Below, in pieces: positions 33,350 through 45,603 of a stretch of DNA of 64,000 nucleotides (position 1 is the first letter of the stretch; each line of letters begins with the position of its first letter). The stretch is from Emergomyces orientalis. Taxonomy: Eukaryota > Ascomycota > Eurotiomycetes > Onygenales > Ajellomycetaceae. Below the pieces are notes generated by a model. That model was not told where the DNA came from. It saw nothing but the letters and a program-made list of their open reading frames with translations, and ran no database searches. The position numbers and the translations under genes were made by a program. Location: assembly GCA_002110485.1 (NCBI GenBank), contig MOWL01000067.1:1922001-1986000 (forward strand), in the 5' to 3' direction.

Positions 33350-36300
33350 CTAGGCACATTCTCTCATGCCCAATTCTCGCACAAAATCACTAAACGCAGG
33401 CCTCGCTAGCGGCTTCGTAAAGCCATCGGCCTTATTCGCCGTTGAGCCCACATGTTGAAGGCACACCTCATCCTTAGCCACAAGATCACGGAGAATATGA
33501 TAACGAACCTCTATATGGCGAGATCTCTTCGTTAAGGACTCTCCCTTAGCAAGATCCATGGCACCTCTATTATCAACCTGAAGATTGGACCGCACACGCC
33601 CCTTTTCCTGCAGTAAACCGGCATCATGCAACATATCATTCAACCATATCAACTCGCAAGCAGCCTCACTAGCAGCAATATACTCTGCCTCCGTTGTAGA
33701 TTTAGCCGTAGAGGCCTGCCGCTGCGAACGCCATGACACAGGGGCTCCATTAATCATGATCACATAGCCCGAAGTTGATTTAAACTGGGGATCCGCTCCC
33801 GCCCAGTCCGAGTCACAATATGCCGTAGGAGCCAATCCATCCTCACTAATCTCTCCTTTATAAAGAATGCCCACTCGCCTCGTCTTCTTAACGTACCGTA
33901 GAACCTGCTTTAAGGCCGCCCAGCACGCCTTGTTCGGCCGTGCATTAAATCGCGATAAATAGTTGACCGCGAAAGCCAGATCAGGCCTACTGCACGTAAC
34001 CAGATACTGAAGAGATCCTAACCCATGACGATATCTAGTAGTTGTAAAATCATTGTCTAGACCTCCACTCTCATCTGGCGAGAACTCAAGCTTCAAACCC
34101 GCCGCCATAGGAATGCCAGCCGGATTGACCTTATCCATGCCAAAGTCCTCTAAGATCTCATCAATATAGCGGCTCTGCGTGACCGCTAAATCACCATTCT
34201 CATGATATTTAATCTTCATGCTCAAGTATGGCTTATCTTCATCAACTCTCTTAGTCTCAAATCTCTTTGCTATTTCAGCCAGAACCCAGTTCAACTCATT
34301 CTCATCAGGTCCCGTAACCCGGCAGTCATCCACATGCAGCGTTAAATAGACCTTCCGAATGGGATGATACAGAAATCCGCCATCGTACGGTGAGACACGA
34401 AAGCCCAAAGAGACCAGGTGCTCTGTTGCAACAAAATACCATGTTCTCGCAGCCTGTTTCATGCCATATAGGCTCTGTCGTACCAGCCCAACCAGTCCCC
34501 CTCTACCATGTTTAACGCCCGTAGGGAGCTGCATATAAATCATCTCATGCTGCGGCAGTATTCCATTCAGGAACGCAGAGACGTAGTCAATCGACTTCGA
34601 CACCCATCCTCGAGCCGCAGAGATCGCGAACAGGCCTCTAGTAGTAGAACCCGAAACAACCGCTGCATATGACTTAGTATAGTGAACACCTTCCTGTTGA
34701 AGAAAGCCCCTAACCACCCATCGTGCACGAAAACGAATGGTTTCACCGTTGTTATTAAACTTCCGGTCGTACACCCACTTGCCAGTGAGAACATTCATAT
34801 CCGGAGTTCGTTCAACCACAATATAGGTCTTCTTTTCCCGAAACATCTCAACCTCCTTCTTCATAGCCTCCAGCCAATAGTCCCAATCAGGGCTCCGTTT
34901 AGCCTCAGCTAGAGTAGTCGGACGATCCGTAAGAGTACTGAGAACAGGCGCCTCACTAGTGGCAGAGCTATCACACTCCTCATCCTCTAGAAGATCCATC
35001 TCGTTATTAAGAAGATAAGCTGGCTCGATAGCCTCATCAAGCTCGCCATTAACTAGCATCTTCATAACGTATGGCTTTTCCTTTGCAAGTCGCCGCAAAA
35101 GACCATGCTGCCATCCACTCAGTGCATCTAGCACATCCAACTCCTGCGGGAGATCGTTCGGCTTAGACACCGGCATAACTGCATTAACAACTGTCTTATC
35201 TGTAAGGTTCTCATCAAAAACCACATCGCGAGCAATCTCTAAACGTTTTGTAACAGGATCCCACAGTCGATATTGATGTAGGCCCTGATAGCCCACAAAC
35301 CGCCACTCCCTGCCATCCGTACGGTCCGCAAGCTTATTCGTAACCTGAAGATTCTTCTTGTAGGCCTTACATCCCCTTCTGTGCAGCCAGCCAGCGGCAG
35401 GCTGAATCCCCATCCAGGCTTCAAAAGGAGTCAGCGGACTGCCTCCCTTACAGCCGTAAAGCTTAGCGGAAGTAGAAGACATATTAATCATCATAACAGC
35501 CGCCTGCATTGCTTCTTCTCAGAGCTCTCTAGAGAGTTCACTGTCAAACAGCAAGCTTCTTGTCTTTTCAATTATAATGCGGTTCGTACGTTCCGCGGGA
35601 CCATTCGACTGCGGAGTATATGGAGTAGTCATCTCATAGACGATGCCTCGCTCCACGCAAAACGCCTTCAATTCCTCACTCTTAAACTCGCTACCGCCAT
35701 CCCAGTGCAAGGTTCCAACTCGCCGCTGAGCAGTGGCCTCAATTGACGCAACAAAGACCTTCAATCTCGCTGTAACCTCTGCCTTCGAGGCTAAGAGTAT
35801 AACCCATCTATACCTAGTCGCATCATCGGTAATACTCATCCAGTAATTCGCCCCCCCAGACGTGGGAACCCCATCTTCATTATACAACGTACGACCTCCT
35901 CCAGCGAGGTCTATAAAGAGACGCATAGCAGGCTTTATAGCCCGTGTCATCGGTTCAAACACAGGACGAGTCATTTTAGCCTGCACACAGACCTTGCAAA
36001 AGGGCAAAGTCCTGGGTCCCTCAATCAACATCCCCATGCGAGGATCCGCCGCCATTTTCACAATATCCATTGAGTTGAGATGGCCTAGCCTTAAATGCCA
36101 TTGCAACATTGACAGTTTCATAGCTGACCACGCAGTCTCACTAGGCAGCGCCAGCAGAGAGTCATCATCTTGTTCTCTCATCACATTCACAGCGTCAAAC
36201 CTGCCATTCGGCATCGCAAACCGAATCAAATCCTGTACCTCCGGCGGCTTTTCCACCACATAGATATCCTTGTCATTCAAAACAGCTGTAAAACTGAACA

Positions 36301-37945
36301 TCCTGTCAGGAGAGGTCACCAGAATGGAGTGCGTATTCCCATATGTTACCTGTTTAAAGGTAAACCCCTCTCGTACAAGCTTGCCAAAGCTCATAAGATT
36401 GACCTCCAAGTTCGGGACATAGCGAGCATTTTTCAACTGTACGTCCGCCCCATCCACAGGCACACGCACCGTGCCAACCGCTGACGCAGGGACCATAGTT
36501 CCATCCGCCATCTCTAGTATAACATTGGAAGCCTTTGAACTCCCCGTAACCAGTTCTCTGCAGGGCGTGGCATGAGCTCCAGAGCCAGAGTCTAGGATCC
36601 ATGTGCTCGCACCACTGCTAGTCTTCTCCGCGGTATGAAACAACTGCTCCACTACATTATGCATCGGTGCAGAACTGTCTTTAACATCATTCTTAGCACT
36701 CTTCGTGGTCTGTCTCTCATCCTTCTTCTCATCTTTCTTCTCATCTTTCTTCTCCTTCTTCTTGCAGTTAGTCACTATATGCCTGATCTTCTCACAATTA
36801 TAGCAACGTCTTCCTTCCTGTCTAGTCTCTCCAGAAGAGCCTCCTCCTGCTGCACAAGACTGTCCAGGACTCTCACTCTCTTGAGCATTATTCGTTGGTG
36901 CTTTAGAGGAATTCTTAGAGGGTTCCCCCACAGGCAATCTCATCATTATATCACGGCATAGGCCTAGAAGATCATTTTCAAGAGGCTCAGCAGTGGGATC
37001 TCTCTCAATAGCATCCATACAATTCTTAATGAAGGTCGCCCATTTATTACTCACTCCCGTGAGCAATCGGTCAAAGAACATGAAATCCTGAGCAGGAAAC
37101 CCTATGCAAATATATTCAGTCCTAATGGCTAGCAAACGCTCAATAAATGCTCGATTAGACCCCTTCGTAGCAGCTGTTAACGTCAAGAGCTCCTTGTACA
37201 ACCTAGTTCACTGTACAATTGGCCTCTCAGCAAAGGTCTCCTCAACCACAGACCATAGCATATAAGCAGATAGCCGATTATCCCCTGACAATGTAAAATG
37301 AGCCCTCGCCTGCATAGAAATAGAAGATCACATATATTCATAGAGCCAACTATTCCTCTCCTTCCAGAGCCGCTGCATGCAGACACTAGCCCCCTCAGCA
37401 GGACCCACCTCCTTATTGTCTAGAATATCACTAGTTTCAGAATGCTCAACAGCCTGAAGAACATCCTCTCTCCACGTTGAATAGTTCGCAAAACCAAGAA
37501 GTCATACAGGCTCTGCAATCAGTCCCACCTGCTGCTTAAACTGCTTAATGATCTTCATAATAGAAGGTGTCTTTCCCTTCTGCTGCAGATAGTCCGCAAC
37601 ATCCGCATCCAGATCATCATTCATAGAGCCTGCACCTCTATTGACTCTCATTCTCTCAATCTCATGCTGAAGCCTCACAATCTCCAGCTTCATACGGACA
37701 GTCTCCGTATCCTCCCGGTCTCGCTGACCGGAGCTCGAGTGATCGGACATCGGGTCTTCAAACTCACTGCCTGATCCTTCCGATGTTAACTCACGAGCCT
37801 CCATAGGCCTCCGGCGAACTGTTGCAGGTGTCGGCAAAGACCCGCTCTCGTTTCTAACCTCGTTATCGGGCGTCTGCGTACGTCTATTCGGCGGGACGTA
37901 CTCTCTCGTTAAATCTGGTGCACTGCCCGATCGTAGATTAACCAT
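33350..37945 (-). pseudogene. copia gag-pol, one frame with four in-frame TGA codons
   Basis: Reading from ATG 37945 to the stop at 33350 gives 1532 codons in a single frame, broken only by TGA at 37504-37502, 37330-37328, 37210-37208 and 35521-35519. Gag is N-terminal, with a coiled region. A CCHC knuckle, CYNCEKIRHIVTNC, lies near 36800. The protease motif is WILDSGSGAHA. The integrase has an H-H-C-C module (WHLRLGHLNS...CKVCVQAK) and the DDE core with D-G-G-S-E-F...SNGPAERTN. Reverse transcriptase carries LHVDD in place of the usual YVDD. RNase H has GYVIMINGAPVSWRS...TEAEYIA. The stop at 35519 falls where relatives usually have Trp (SREL-x-EEAM). As written the protein is not made as one polyprotein; see the findings for alternatives. 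Confidence 0.9.
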
Positions 37946-38035
37946 CGAACAATAGTACGCGAAGGAATGGACCTAGTCTCCCTTCAAATCGCTAACCAAT
38001 ACACACTAACCAATAGTACTAACGCAGCGTACTAG

Positions 38036-38049
38036 AGGGCCTCATAACC
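38036..38049 (-). other. Primer-binding site (half-tRNA initiator-Met type)
   Basis: Directly after the 5' LTR, in element sense, is GGTTATGAGGCCC. GGTTATGAG is complementary to CTCATAACC in the anticodon stem-loop of fungal initiator tRNA-Met. Priming from a cleaved half tRNA is known for several copia-type elements. Confidence 0.7.
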
Positions 38050-38153
38050 TCATAGATAATGTGCATTATATCCTAACTAAACTAACTAGTGAACACGCTG
38101 GCAACTATATAATGGGGGACACGTGACTATGGTAGCCCTAGTATCATCCAACA
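38050..38153 (-). repeat. 5' LTR of the copia element
   Basis: 104 bp, identical to the 3' LTR. It should drive transcription leftward through gag-pol. The right flank starts with the CTATT target duplication. Confidence 0.93.
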
Positions 38154-40496
38154 CTATTTCGTTCCTTGGCCTGCGGATGAAATAGGCGGAGAATGCGCAT
38201 ATTTTGTGGTGTTCAGGAGGACTTGACGAGACCAGATAGATATACGCAATTTTTATTTTCCTTCACGCCCCCGCGGATCTTTGTCTCCTTTGATCACTGA
38301 AAATCTATGCCTTGGTATCTCAAGACGAAGAGTGATTTCATGATTCAAATGTTGCATAAAGGAATGTATCATTCCAAAGCCCCACTGTGTTCGAAGAGTA
38401 GCCCCAAAGCAGGGAACCAGGGAGATGAGAAGACCTGGAATCTTGCCATAGTAAGAATTTCGATATCACTTGAGATTTACTTTGTGGCGCAACCTTTAAT
38501 AGCTCCCTGAGGAATAGGTCGACTCAGCTGAACTGAAATTTTCCCCAGAAAATATAGGGGCTCGGGAGCGGGATTTTCAGAGACGGAGCTCAGCCGCATA
38601 TGTATATGACATGCACATACGGAGTAGTACATGCTTACTCTACTCTTCTATTCTTACTGATCTTTTCAGTATAGCTTAACCTGGCAATCATAAAAGCCTT
38701 CAGCAGCCCATTTAAGGATTACACTAAACTTGACTGGAAAATACATGCTATTAATGAATGTATTCAGATGGATGATTGCAAGTCGCTCTTTATTTATTCT
38801 GGTGAGTTTCGTCATAGCAGGATTTCGGAATCTGCAAGAGAATGATAAAGAAAATAAAGAAAAAAGTATGTTACGAGGGCTCAAACTGACTCTGAGGGTT
38901 TTTTGTTTTCAGTGGGTAAACCAGAGCCTGCATACTGGCTGGGCTTCCTGTTCAACGAGTATACCTACCATGATTCTCTGCATAGAGTAGAGGGAGTCAC
39001 CAATTCCGAAATAAATCAAGTTTATAGGTGGGGTGATACAGATTACTTTAACCGGGGCGATCGAGGATAATGCTGAATTCAAAAGGAATGGATTTTAAGA
39101 TCAACAGCTCTGACTGTTCAAAATATGTAACTTTATATGTTGGGAAATCTCTGCGGATCTCGGGGTAGCTGATCACCTATGCCTCTGCCACATAACTATG
39201 CTTATTTATTTCTCATACTATTTAAATCTCAAATTAGCTGCATTTAGCGAGGGGAGTAATAAACGCTAAAAATCAAAATCAAAAAAAACCAAAATTTATC
39301 AATTAGTAGTTATTGAATTTTCATGTTTATATAAGAACCTGACACTTTTCTGCATGGGGAGAAAATTGAATGTTCCCCCTCCTCCTATCAAACCCCTTTT
39401 TTATGAAAGGCCCCATGAAAAAGGTGGAGTAGTATAATGTTTCGGGCTATGAAGAAAACCTGAAGCGTATCTCTCTCCATATAGGTGGTGGGTGGTAAAA
39501 GTTGATAATGTTAACTAACTGCGCACACAATATTGTATCATAGACTGACAACAAACAGCACCTAATATTTATCCTGTTCCTCCCAATGCCTTCTGCAAAT
39601 CACTCCTACTCAGTCGTTCTCCGTTCAATCCCTCCATACCGTTGGAGCCGAAATCTCCAGGAAATCTTGTCCCACGAGTGGAGGGCACACCGAGTAGAAA
39701 TTAGCCATCTAAGTTCAACTAGGGGTAAGAATAACCATACGAATAACAAAATTCAAAACGCCAGCGCCTCAGCAAAGGCACAGGGTGTAGGAACATCTCT
39801 GGGAATGTGAGCGAAAATTCTAGAGAGCATAGGCCAGCTCCTTTAGAAACAGAGCCATACACCTCAATAAGGTGTGGTTCTCAACCTAGCCACACCCCTC
39901 GCACGACCTTCATTGTCCCCTATATCTCTTTTTAGACCATCGATTTTTTGCTTTCCTTCTCTTCGCAAGTCTGAGGAGTTTCTTTCCGCGCTCGCTCGAG
40001 GCGTGCTGATTCTTGTTTCTAACTTCATTGAGTTAATAATTCCCTTTCACAAACATAGATCGTATATATTTGGTCTTGATTTTATCTGGCCCATCTTGAT
40101 CACAAGATCAATTATGCAGGTTCTGTACTGAATAATATCATGCTCTGCAGCTCTCAGTCAAAAATCTGTCTACGCTCGCATGTAAATGAAGCCAAGATCT
40201 GCTGACTCATCACATGTTTATCTCGCTGCCAATTCTCAAATTGCTGGCTTCTAACGGACAACTAAACGCGCAATTCAACTGCATAGCCATGAAAGGATTA
40301 TTATTCATCAAAGAATGAATGGAGTTGGCTTCGGGCAATGTGTCGGTTCGAATTGTTGGGCTGTATACTGTTGTTGCGTCGTCGGGCTGGCAGGAGTGAG
40401 GAGGATCGCTCCGCTAGGTTGAATTGAATCCGATCAAGAGCTGCGCATTCGCAAGAAACTAATCTTCCAAATTCCTAGTAATTTCCAACCGTCAAC
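38154..40496. other. Long spacer without a supported gene
   Basis: AT-rich, especially 39000-39400. A 74-codon frame at 39586-39810 ends its best part at a GGTAAG donor-like site but has no partner exon I can find. The promoter of the GCP4 gene should lie at the right end. Confidence 0.4.
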
Positions 40497-42866
40497 ATGC
40501 TCCATGAGATACTCATCGCCTTGTCGGGTCATCACTCTCCCCTGTTTGACCAAGAAGAAGGTGGCTCTGCCAAAGACAATGTCCCGTTCCTCTCCCCCGC
40601 CGAGCGCGCCCTCCTCCAACCAATAGCGGAGCTATGTCGACTTCATACCTTGCTACGCAGACACACATCACGGATTTCCTCGTCGCATCCTTCGACGATA
40701 TGTCGGGCTGTATCGACCAATATTTCCACTGAGCAATTGGGCAAATTCCAGAAACAAATATTGGAGGTAGAGACAGCAGTACTGGCGAATGATGCTCGAT
40801 ATGTTGGTGGCCATGGGATTGTACCATTATCAACAATTCGCTCGGAATTTTTGCCTTGGGTGGTGAGGTTACAGTGGCTATGGCAGATCGTACGGTTCAT
40901 GTCCCCGATCGTGGGCGAGGAGCAAGGGATATGCACCGGAGCTAGCTTGATTGATCACCTTCGAAAAGAGTCGCACACCGGATATTTGGATCTAGAGGAG
41001 ATGGCGCTTCAATTGATAAATGCCGGAGAAACAGCGTTCATGCGCCAACTCTCAATGTTCGTCCTCTACGGCCAATTGCCCTCTTTTGGCCGCGGAGACT
41101 TCTTTATCCAGGAGGGCCCGTCGACGGCTTACGAGAAACAAAAGAATGCAACCGATTTTACGATCCGATCAGACCTCATGCCAAACTTTGTGTCTTCGTC
41201 CACTGCCAACTCAATCTTATTCATCGGTAAATCCCTGAATCATATACGAGCGCAGGGCAAATTCTCTGCTGGAGATGAATCAATGGCCTCGTTATCCAAA
41301 CTGACACTGCATGGGGATTATCTCGATCATCTCTCAGCTCTTTCTTCACCACTCTCTCCTATCGGTCTTAGTGGCGCAATATCCAAAATAAGGATTTCCT
41401 TGTCACAAACTGCCTTGTCGCAACTTCTCCCATTACCCAAAATCGTTGAAATTCTTTCATTGCTACATGACTTCCTACTGTTAGGACGTGGTGAATTCGC
41501 CATGGGGCTGGTTACATTCGCTGATGATCTTTCCAAAGGGAGACACCGAAGGACTGACCCACTAAGATCTGGTAAAGGTAGTGCCAATCTGCTAGATAGT
41601 CTCACGGTAACGGAGGGAGAAGTGACTGCAGTTTTATCTCAAACTTGGTCGGAGTTGTATTCCCTACAAAATGAGGAAGACCCAGTGGACGATGAACTTG
41701 ATTTAGCCAGGGAGATTCTACATCTTTCTATCAAAGACAAGGCCGACAACAGACGGGCTTCTGCAAAGGAGGCGGCTGTTAGCAGCCCAATAATAGACGC
41801 ATCTGACGTTCCTTTCGACGATGTACTGTTTGGCACGCCCACAACGTTGTCTCTAAATGTGCAACCACCGCTAGACCTGTTTCTCTCTCAGGCTGACATG
41901 GAACTCTACTCGAAGATCCACTCTTACCTGCTTGCTATTCGTCGAGGACAAATTCACCTGAGCAATCTATGGAAATTGTCATCCCTTCGAAGAATTCACC
42001 CGGCACCTCCGCTAGCCAACAAGCGCGGGGGCCAGGCAAGATGCAAATCAAACCGCGAACGGGCTCTTACGCGAGCTGTTGCTATTAGACCGGTTTGGAT
42101 CACGGCGAGCAGAGCACTTTTTATATTATCAGAGCTTACAGGCTATATGCACGGCGAGGTTATATCGAACTCGTGGCAACACTTGAAGCAATGGCTAGAT
42201 GAAGTTCGACCAGTCTCATCGCGTGACTCACGACCCGGAACGGCGTTCTCATCGGCCTCCCGACCCGAAAATGCGACTACAACCTTTCGCCTAAGCAGCC
42301 AGGGCGATCCCCGAGCGCAGAAAGAAAATAAACCGCTCCAACATGACCCGGAAACAGTCACAGCCGCCCACCGCGCACACCTGGTATCTATCATCCAATC
42401 CTTATTCCTGACAGATATACCCTTTACCCGAACGCTCCGCACCCTCCTAACAACCATCGATCATTTCATCGCCATGATTATCCGGCTCGAAACGGTACAA
42501 CAGAATCTGGACCTGGAAACCGATGAGGGTGTCATAGATTCCCTGGCCGACTACGCAGCGGAAGACAAGAGAATAATGCATGACCTTCGCTTAGCGAGGG
42601 TTGAGGTCGACAATGGCGTTACAGACCTCATTGCCCGACTGCGTGACATTGACGATAATCGACTCGGAGATGGCAAACGGCCATTTGACCTGGGGCACAC
42701 CGTTGGTTATATGAATGGTGATGGAGGCATGTTTGGTGAGGGTGCGAGTGCATACGTACCTTGGAAAGCCGCCGGGGTGGACCAATTGCTGATGAAGTTG
42801 GACTTTTTCAGTTCAAACCAGAAAAACGATGTGGGTGGGTTTGAATTCGGAGCAACATTAACTTGA
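40497..42866 (+). CDS. Gamma-tubulin complex component 4 (GCP4)
   Basis: An intronless frame of 789 aa. The N-terminus MLHEILIALSGHHSPLF and the LSPAERALL and YLDLEEMALQLINAGETAFMRQLSMFVLYGQL segments match the Spc97/Spc98 family, and the order and spacing fit GCP4 rather than GCP2 or GCP3. GCP4 sits at the spindle pole body in the gamma-tubulin ring complex, which nucleates microtubules; in filamentous fungi GCP4-6 are often dispensable for growth. The GRIP1 part lies at about 1-330 and GRIP2 in the C-terminal half (from about 480), ending with a helical region. Length fits the family (about 650-850 aa). The start is the first ATG after a stop-rich leader. Confidence 0.85.
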   Translation: MLHEILIALSGHHSPLFDQEEGGSAKDNVPFLSPAERALLQPIAELCRLHTLLRRHTSRISSSHPSTICRAVSTNISTEQLGKFQKQILEVETAVLANDARYVGGHGIVPLSTIRSEFLPWVVRLQWLWQIVRFMSPIVGEEQGICTGASLIDHLRKESHTGYLDLEEMALQLINAGETAFMRQLSMFVLYGQLPSFGRGDFFIQEGPSTAYEKQKNATDFTIRSDLMPNFVSSSTANSILFIGKSLNHIRAQGKFSAGDESMASLSKLTLHGDYLDHLSALSSPLSPIGLSGAISKIRISLSQTALSQLLPLPKIVEILSLLHDFLLLGRGEFAMGLVTFADDLSKGRHRRTDPLRSGKGSANLLDSLTVTEGEVTAVLSQTWSELYSLQNEEDPVDDELDLAREILHLSIKDKADNRRASAKEAAVSSPIIDASDVPFDDVLFGTPTTLSLNVQPPLDLFLSQADMELYSKIHSYLLAIRRGQIHLSNLWKLSSLRRIHPAPPLANKRGGQARCKSNRERALTRAVAIRPVWITASRALFILSELTGYMHGEVISNSWQHLKQWLDEVRPVSSRDSRPGTAFSSASRPENATTTFRLSSQGDPRAQKENKPLQHDPETVTAAHRAHLVSIIQSLFLTDIPFTRTLRTLLTTIDHFIAMIIRLETVQQNLDLETDEGVIDSLADYAAEDKRIMHDLRLARVEVDNGVTDLIARLRDIDDNRLGDGKRPFDLGHTVGYMNGDGGMFGEGASAYVPWKAAGVDQLLMKLDFFSSNQKNDVGGFEFGATLT

Positions 42867-43533
42867 GCCTTATGGCTGGTGACGGTTTTTTTTCTTTTTT
42901 CTTTTTCCTTCTTTTTTTCTTTTCGCTCCTTTTCTCATTTCATTTAACGGAATTTTACTTCTGGTCGGGGAAGAGTGAAGGAGTTTTGTTTTGTCATGAA
43001 GATGCATGATTATGGTTATCCCCTTTCACCATCACATTATTTTTATTCTCATTTTATGATCATGAATTTACGGATATGGCGTTTGCATTTTATCATGGTT
43101 AGGTTCGGATGCGCACCAAAAATTAGCTAGAATTATCACAGTTTATTGTCTCTTGAGAATCACAGATAGGACGCCCATACAGCGCATCTTGAGGGATTAA
43201 AAACTTAATTCAGGAACTCTGGCCGCCTTACTCCTAAAAGAACCTCAGACCCGCAGTCCTAATAAGATCATCGCCACCCCACCCGGACTTCTCGATCATG
43301 ATGGGATGTTTGGCTTTGCCCATAAAAGGTTTCACGTGAAGCTTTTTGCCAAACAATAGTAGATTTGAAATATAAGCATCATATGCTACCCACCAGCTAT
43401 ATACCGATACGATCTAACAAGAGACCGAATCTCAAAATTGAGTTGGTTGTCTCTATCCCAAAACGTTTGTTCACTGGCGGAATCAAGCCACCTGACCAGC
43501 AAGATAGGGAGTAAAGAGGTCGATTGCTATACC
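42867..43533. other. Spacer between convergent genes
   Basis: A T/C-rich tract (about 42885-42945) follows the GCP4 stop; otherwise nothing is supported. Confidence 0.5.
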
Positions 43534-45603
43534 TCAAACAATATATATAAATCGGCCCTCAGCTGCCCCTTTCTCCCTTACAGCCCTAAACACGTTAGTT
43601 GAACCAGAGCCAGAGCCACGCCCCATCAACCCTGCGGCCTCTCCCTCAACCATTTCAATCTCATCCGTGCCCACCGCGCCCGTAGCTTTGAGCGCCCGCT
43701 CATTCTCCCTTTGCAAAAGCACTCTTAAAACCAATGCCAATGCTGCAACTAAAATCATAAACAATGCACAAACCGCCATACCCTTTACATACCATGGCCC
43801 ATCTGTATGCGGATACAACCTCGTGCCAACAAGTGGCCCGCACTGGCCGATGATATTTAGGATCGCCATGCCGGTTCCCTTACCTTCTTTCGCGGGCTGG
43901 TTGTCCATCGTCCATGTAATGATGATGGTGACGGATGAAAAGAATCCCGCCGCAGCGGGGTAGATGGCTACGTATCGAATGAGGATTAGAAGGGTGGAGG
44001 AGAGATGGGTGTGGAAGTGGCCTGCTAGGGCGATGGTTAGGTAGGCGGCGGAGCTAATGAGGGCGTGGGCGATTAAGTAGGGACTGCGGGTGCGTTGGCG
44101 GTCGGAGAGGGAGGCAGTGAGGAGGACGACTAGAAATGAGAGGATGTAAGGTGGGGCGGACAGGGCCTGGGATGTTAGGGTTGAGTAACCCATGCTGCGT
44201 GTGATGAGGGTGGTTAGTTGCGGGAGGCCCCTCGATACTACTGTTACAAATGGCAAAACGAACTCTTTTAGAATCGTGGGGAGAAAGACCGGCATTGAAC
44301 TGAATGCGACATTGCAACTAAAGAACATAAGCTGCAAGATTATAAGATTTTTGTTAGTAAAGTAGCTGTGCTGGGTGTATTAACATATGACATAATCTAG
44401 AACTAACCGCAGTGAGATACGACTTGGGATCGCGAAGTGTCCGGCCAATCTCACTCCAGTCAAACCGTCGCTTGCGGGATTTATCCCTATGACGCGTGCC
44501 ATTGCTCATTTTCAAACGTAGCTTCGCAACTTTCCTCTCTCGAGGCGTGAGATATCGAGCTTTACCGGGGCTATCGGGAATGCAAACCCACGCAAACACA
44601 GCAACAATTACACTTGGGAACCCTTCGAGGAGGAGTAATGCGCGCCATGGGGCTATAGGTCCATTATCGCTCAGCTTCACAATAGCCCATGCAAGAGTGC
44701 TAGCGAAGGAGGTTGCAAGCGGAGCAGCCGATATAAACATCCCCGTGCGATAAGCCAATTCTTCCCGTTTATAGAAAAATGAGAGGTAGAACGGAAGACC
44801 TGGGCCGAAGGCCGCTTCAGCAATACCAAGGAGGGCCCGTAGAAGCACAAGTGCCCAAAATGAGGAGACGAGAGATTGACATGCGGCGATAAGGCCCCAA
44901 GAGAAACAGCATATAGAAATATAGATATGTGCAGGGACGACTCTATACATGAGCGTCATCCATTCAAAACAGATATATGTGATATAAAATGCCGTGAGAA
45001 TCCATTCGAATTGCGGAGATGTAAGGTTAAGGTCCCTTTCCAGTCCTGCGATCCTGGCGTTCCCAATGTCTAGAGAACACAAAAGACCTTAGAATTTGTG
45101 ATGTTCGAAGACCATTTTCGTCAAGAAGATAACTCACTGGATCGATCAAGAAATGACAACATGTACAATAGCGCCATGAACATGGTCAATCGCATATCGA
45201 ATTTCTTGACCACGCGCTTCTCTTCTTCAATGGTGTAGCTTTTCGAAGCAAGCTCATCTGTATAATCGAATGTTCCCGTTTCTTTCTGAATTGTATAATT
45301 CCCCCCATTGTCACTCGTATCAACGCCGTAGCCATGATGCTCTAATTCCCCGAACCCCGTTAAACATTCGTTGTGTCCATCGCCATTGAAATTGGTTTGA
45401 AGTCTCCCGAGTCCGGGAAGCTGCTGCTCCCGATGGAAGGACCGCGCATCCCCATCTCTCGACCCCGAACTACCTTCTTCTGGGGTCGATTGGGAATTCG
45501 AAGTGGTGAAGGAATTCGTAGAGGGAGTATCTTCGACAATAGAAGAGGAGGCTGTATTTATAAAACGGTCCGGAACAGAGGGCTGGCTTTCAATGTTCAG
45601 CAT
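43534..45603 (-). CDS. Major facilitator superfamily transporter (anion:cation symporter, Dal5-like)
   Basis: Exons 45603-45138, 45069-44408 and 44331-43534 are joined by GTGAGT...CTCTAG and GTTAGT...CTTGCAG; total 641 aa. An N-terminal hydrophilic tail of about 130 residues precedes the FDMRLTMFMALLYMLSFLDRS-N-IGNAR signature (TM1 and loop), typical of the fungal allantoate/nicotinate permease group. About twelve hydrophobic segments follow, with the usual central loop (SRKRRFDWSEIGRTLRDPKSY). It should act at the plasma membrane in uptake of an organic anion or vitamin; the substrate cannot be told. The long N-terminal tail is unusual for the group. Confidence 0.85.

Larger units (their letters stand above)
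33146..38153 (-). mobile_element. Full-length Ty1/copia LTR retrotransposon, 5008 bp
   Basis: The element runs leftward. Its two 104-bp LTRs (33146-33249 and 38050-38153) appear identical base for base, begin TGTTGG in element sense, and are flanked by a 5-bp target duplication CTATT (33141-33145 and 38154-38158). Between them lies one gag-pol frame in the order gag, CCHC, protease, integrase, reverse transcriptase, RNase H; integrase before reverse transcriptase defines Ty1/copia (Pseudoviridae). A primer-binding site follows the 5' LTR, and a G-run (GGGGGGG) precedes the 3' LTR. Identical LTRs indicate a recent insertion. Confidence 0.95.

Noticed and set aside
37183..37386. Short minus frame inside the copia gag region
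   Set aside because: It is in a different register from gag-pol and overlaps it.
39586..39810. 74-codon plus frame with a GGTAAG donor-like site
   Set aside because: No partner exon, no recognisable composition or motif; left in the spacer description.
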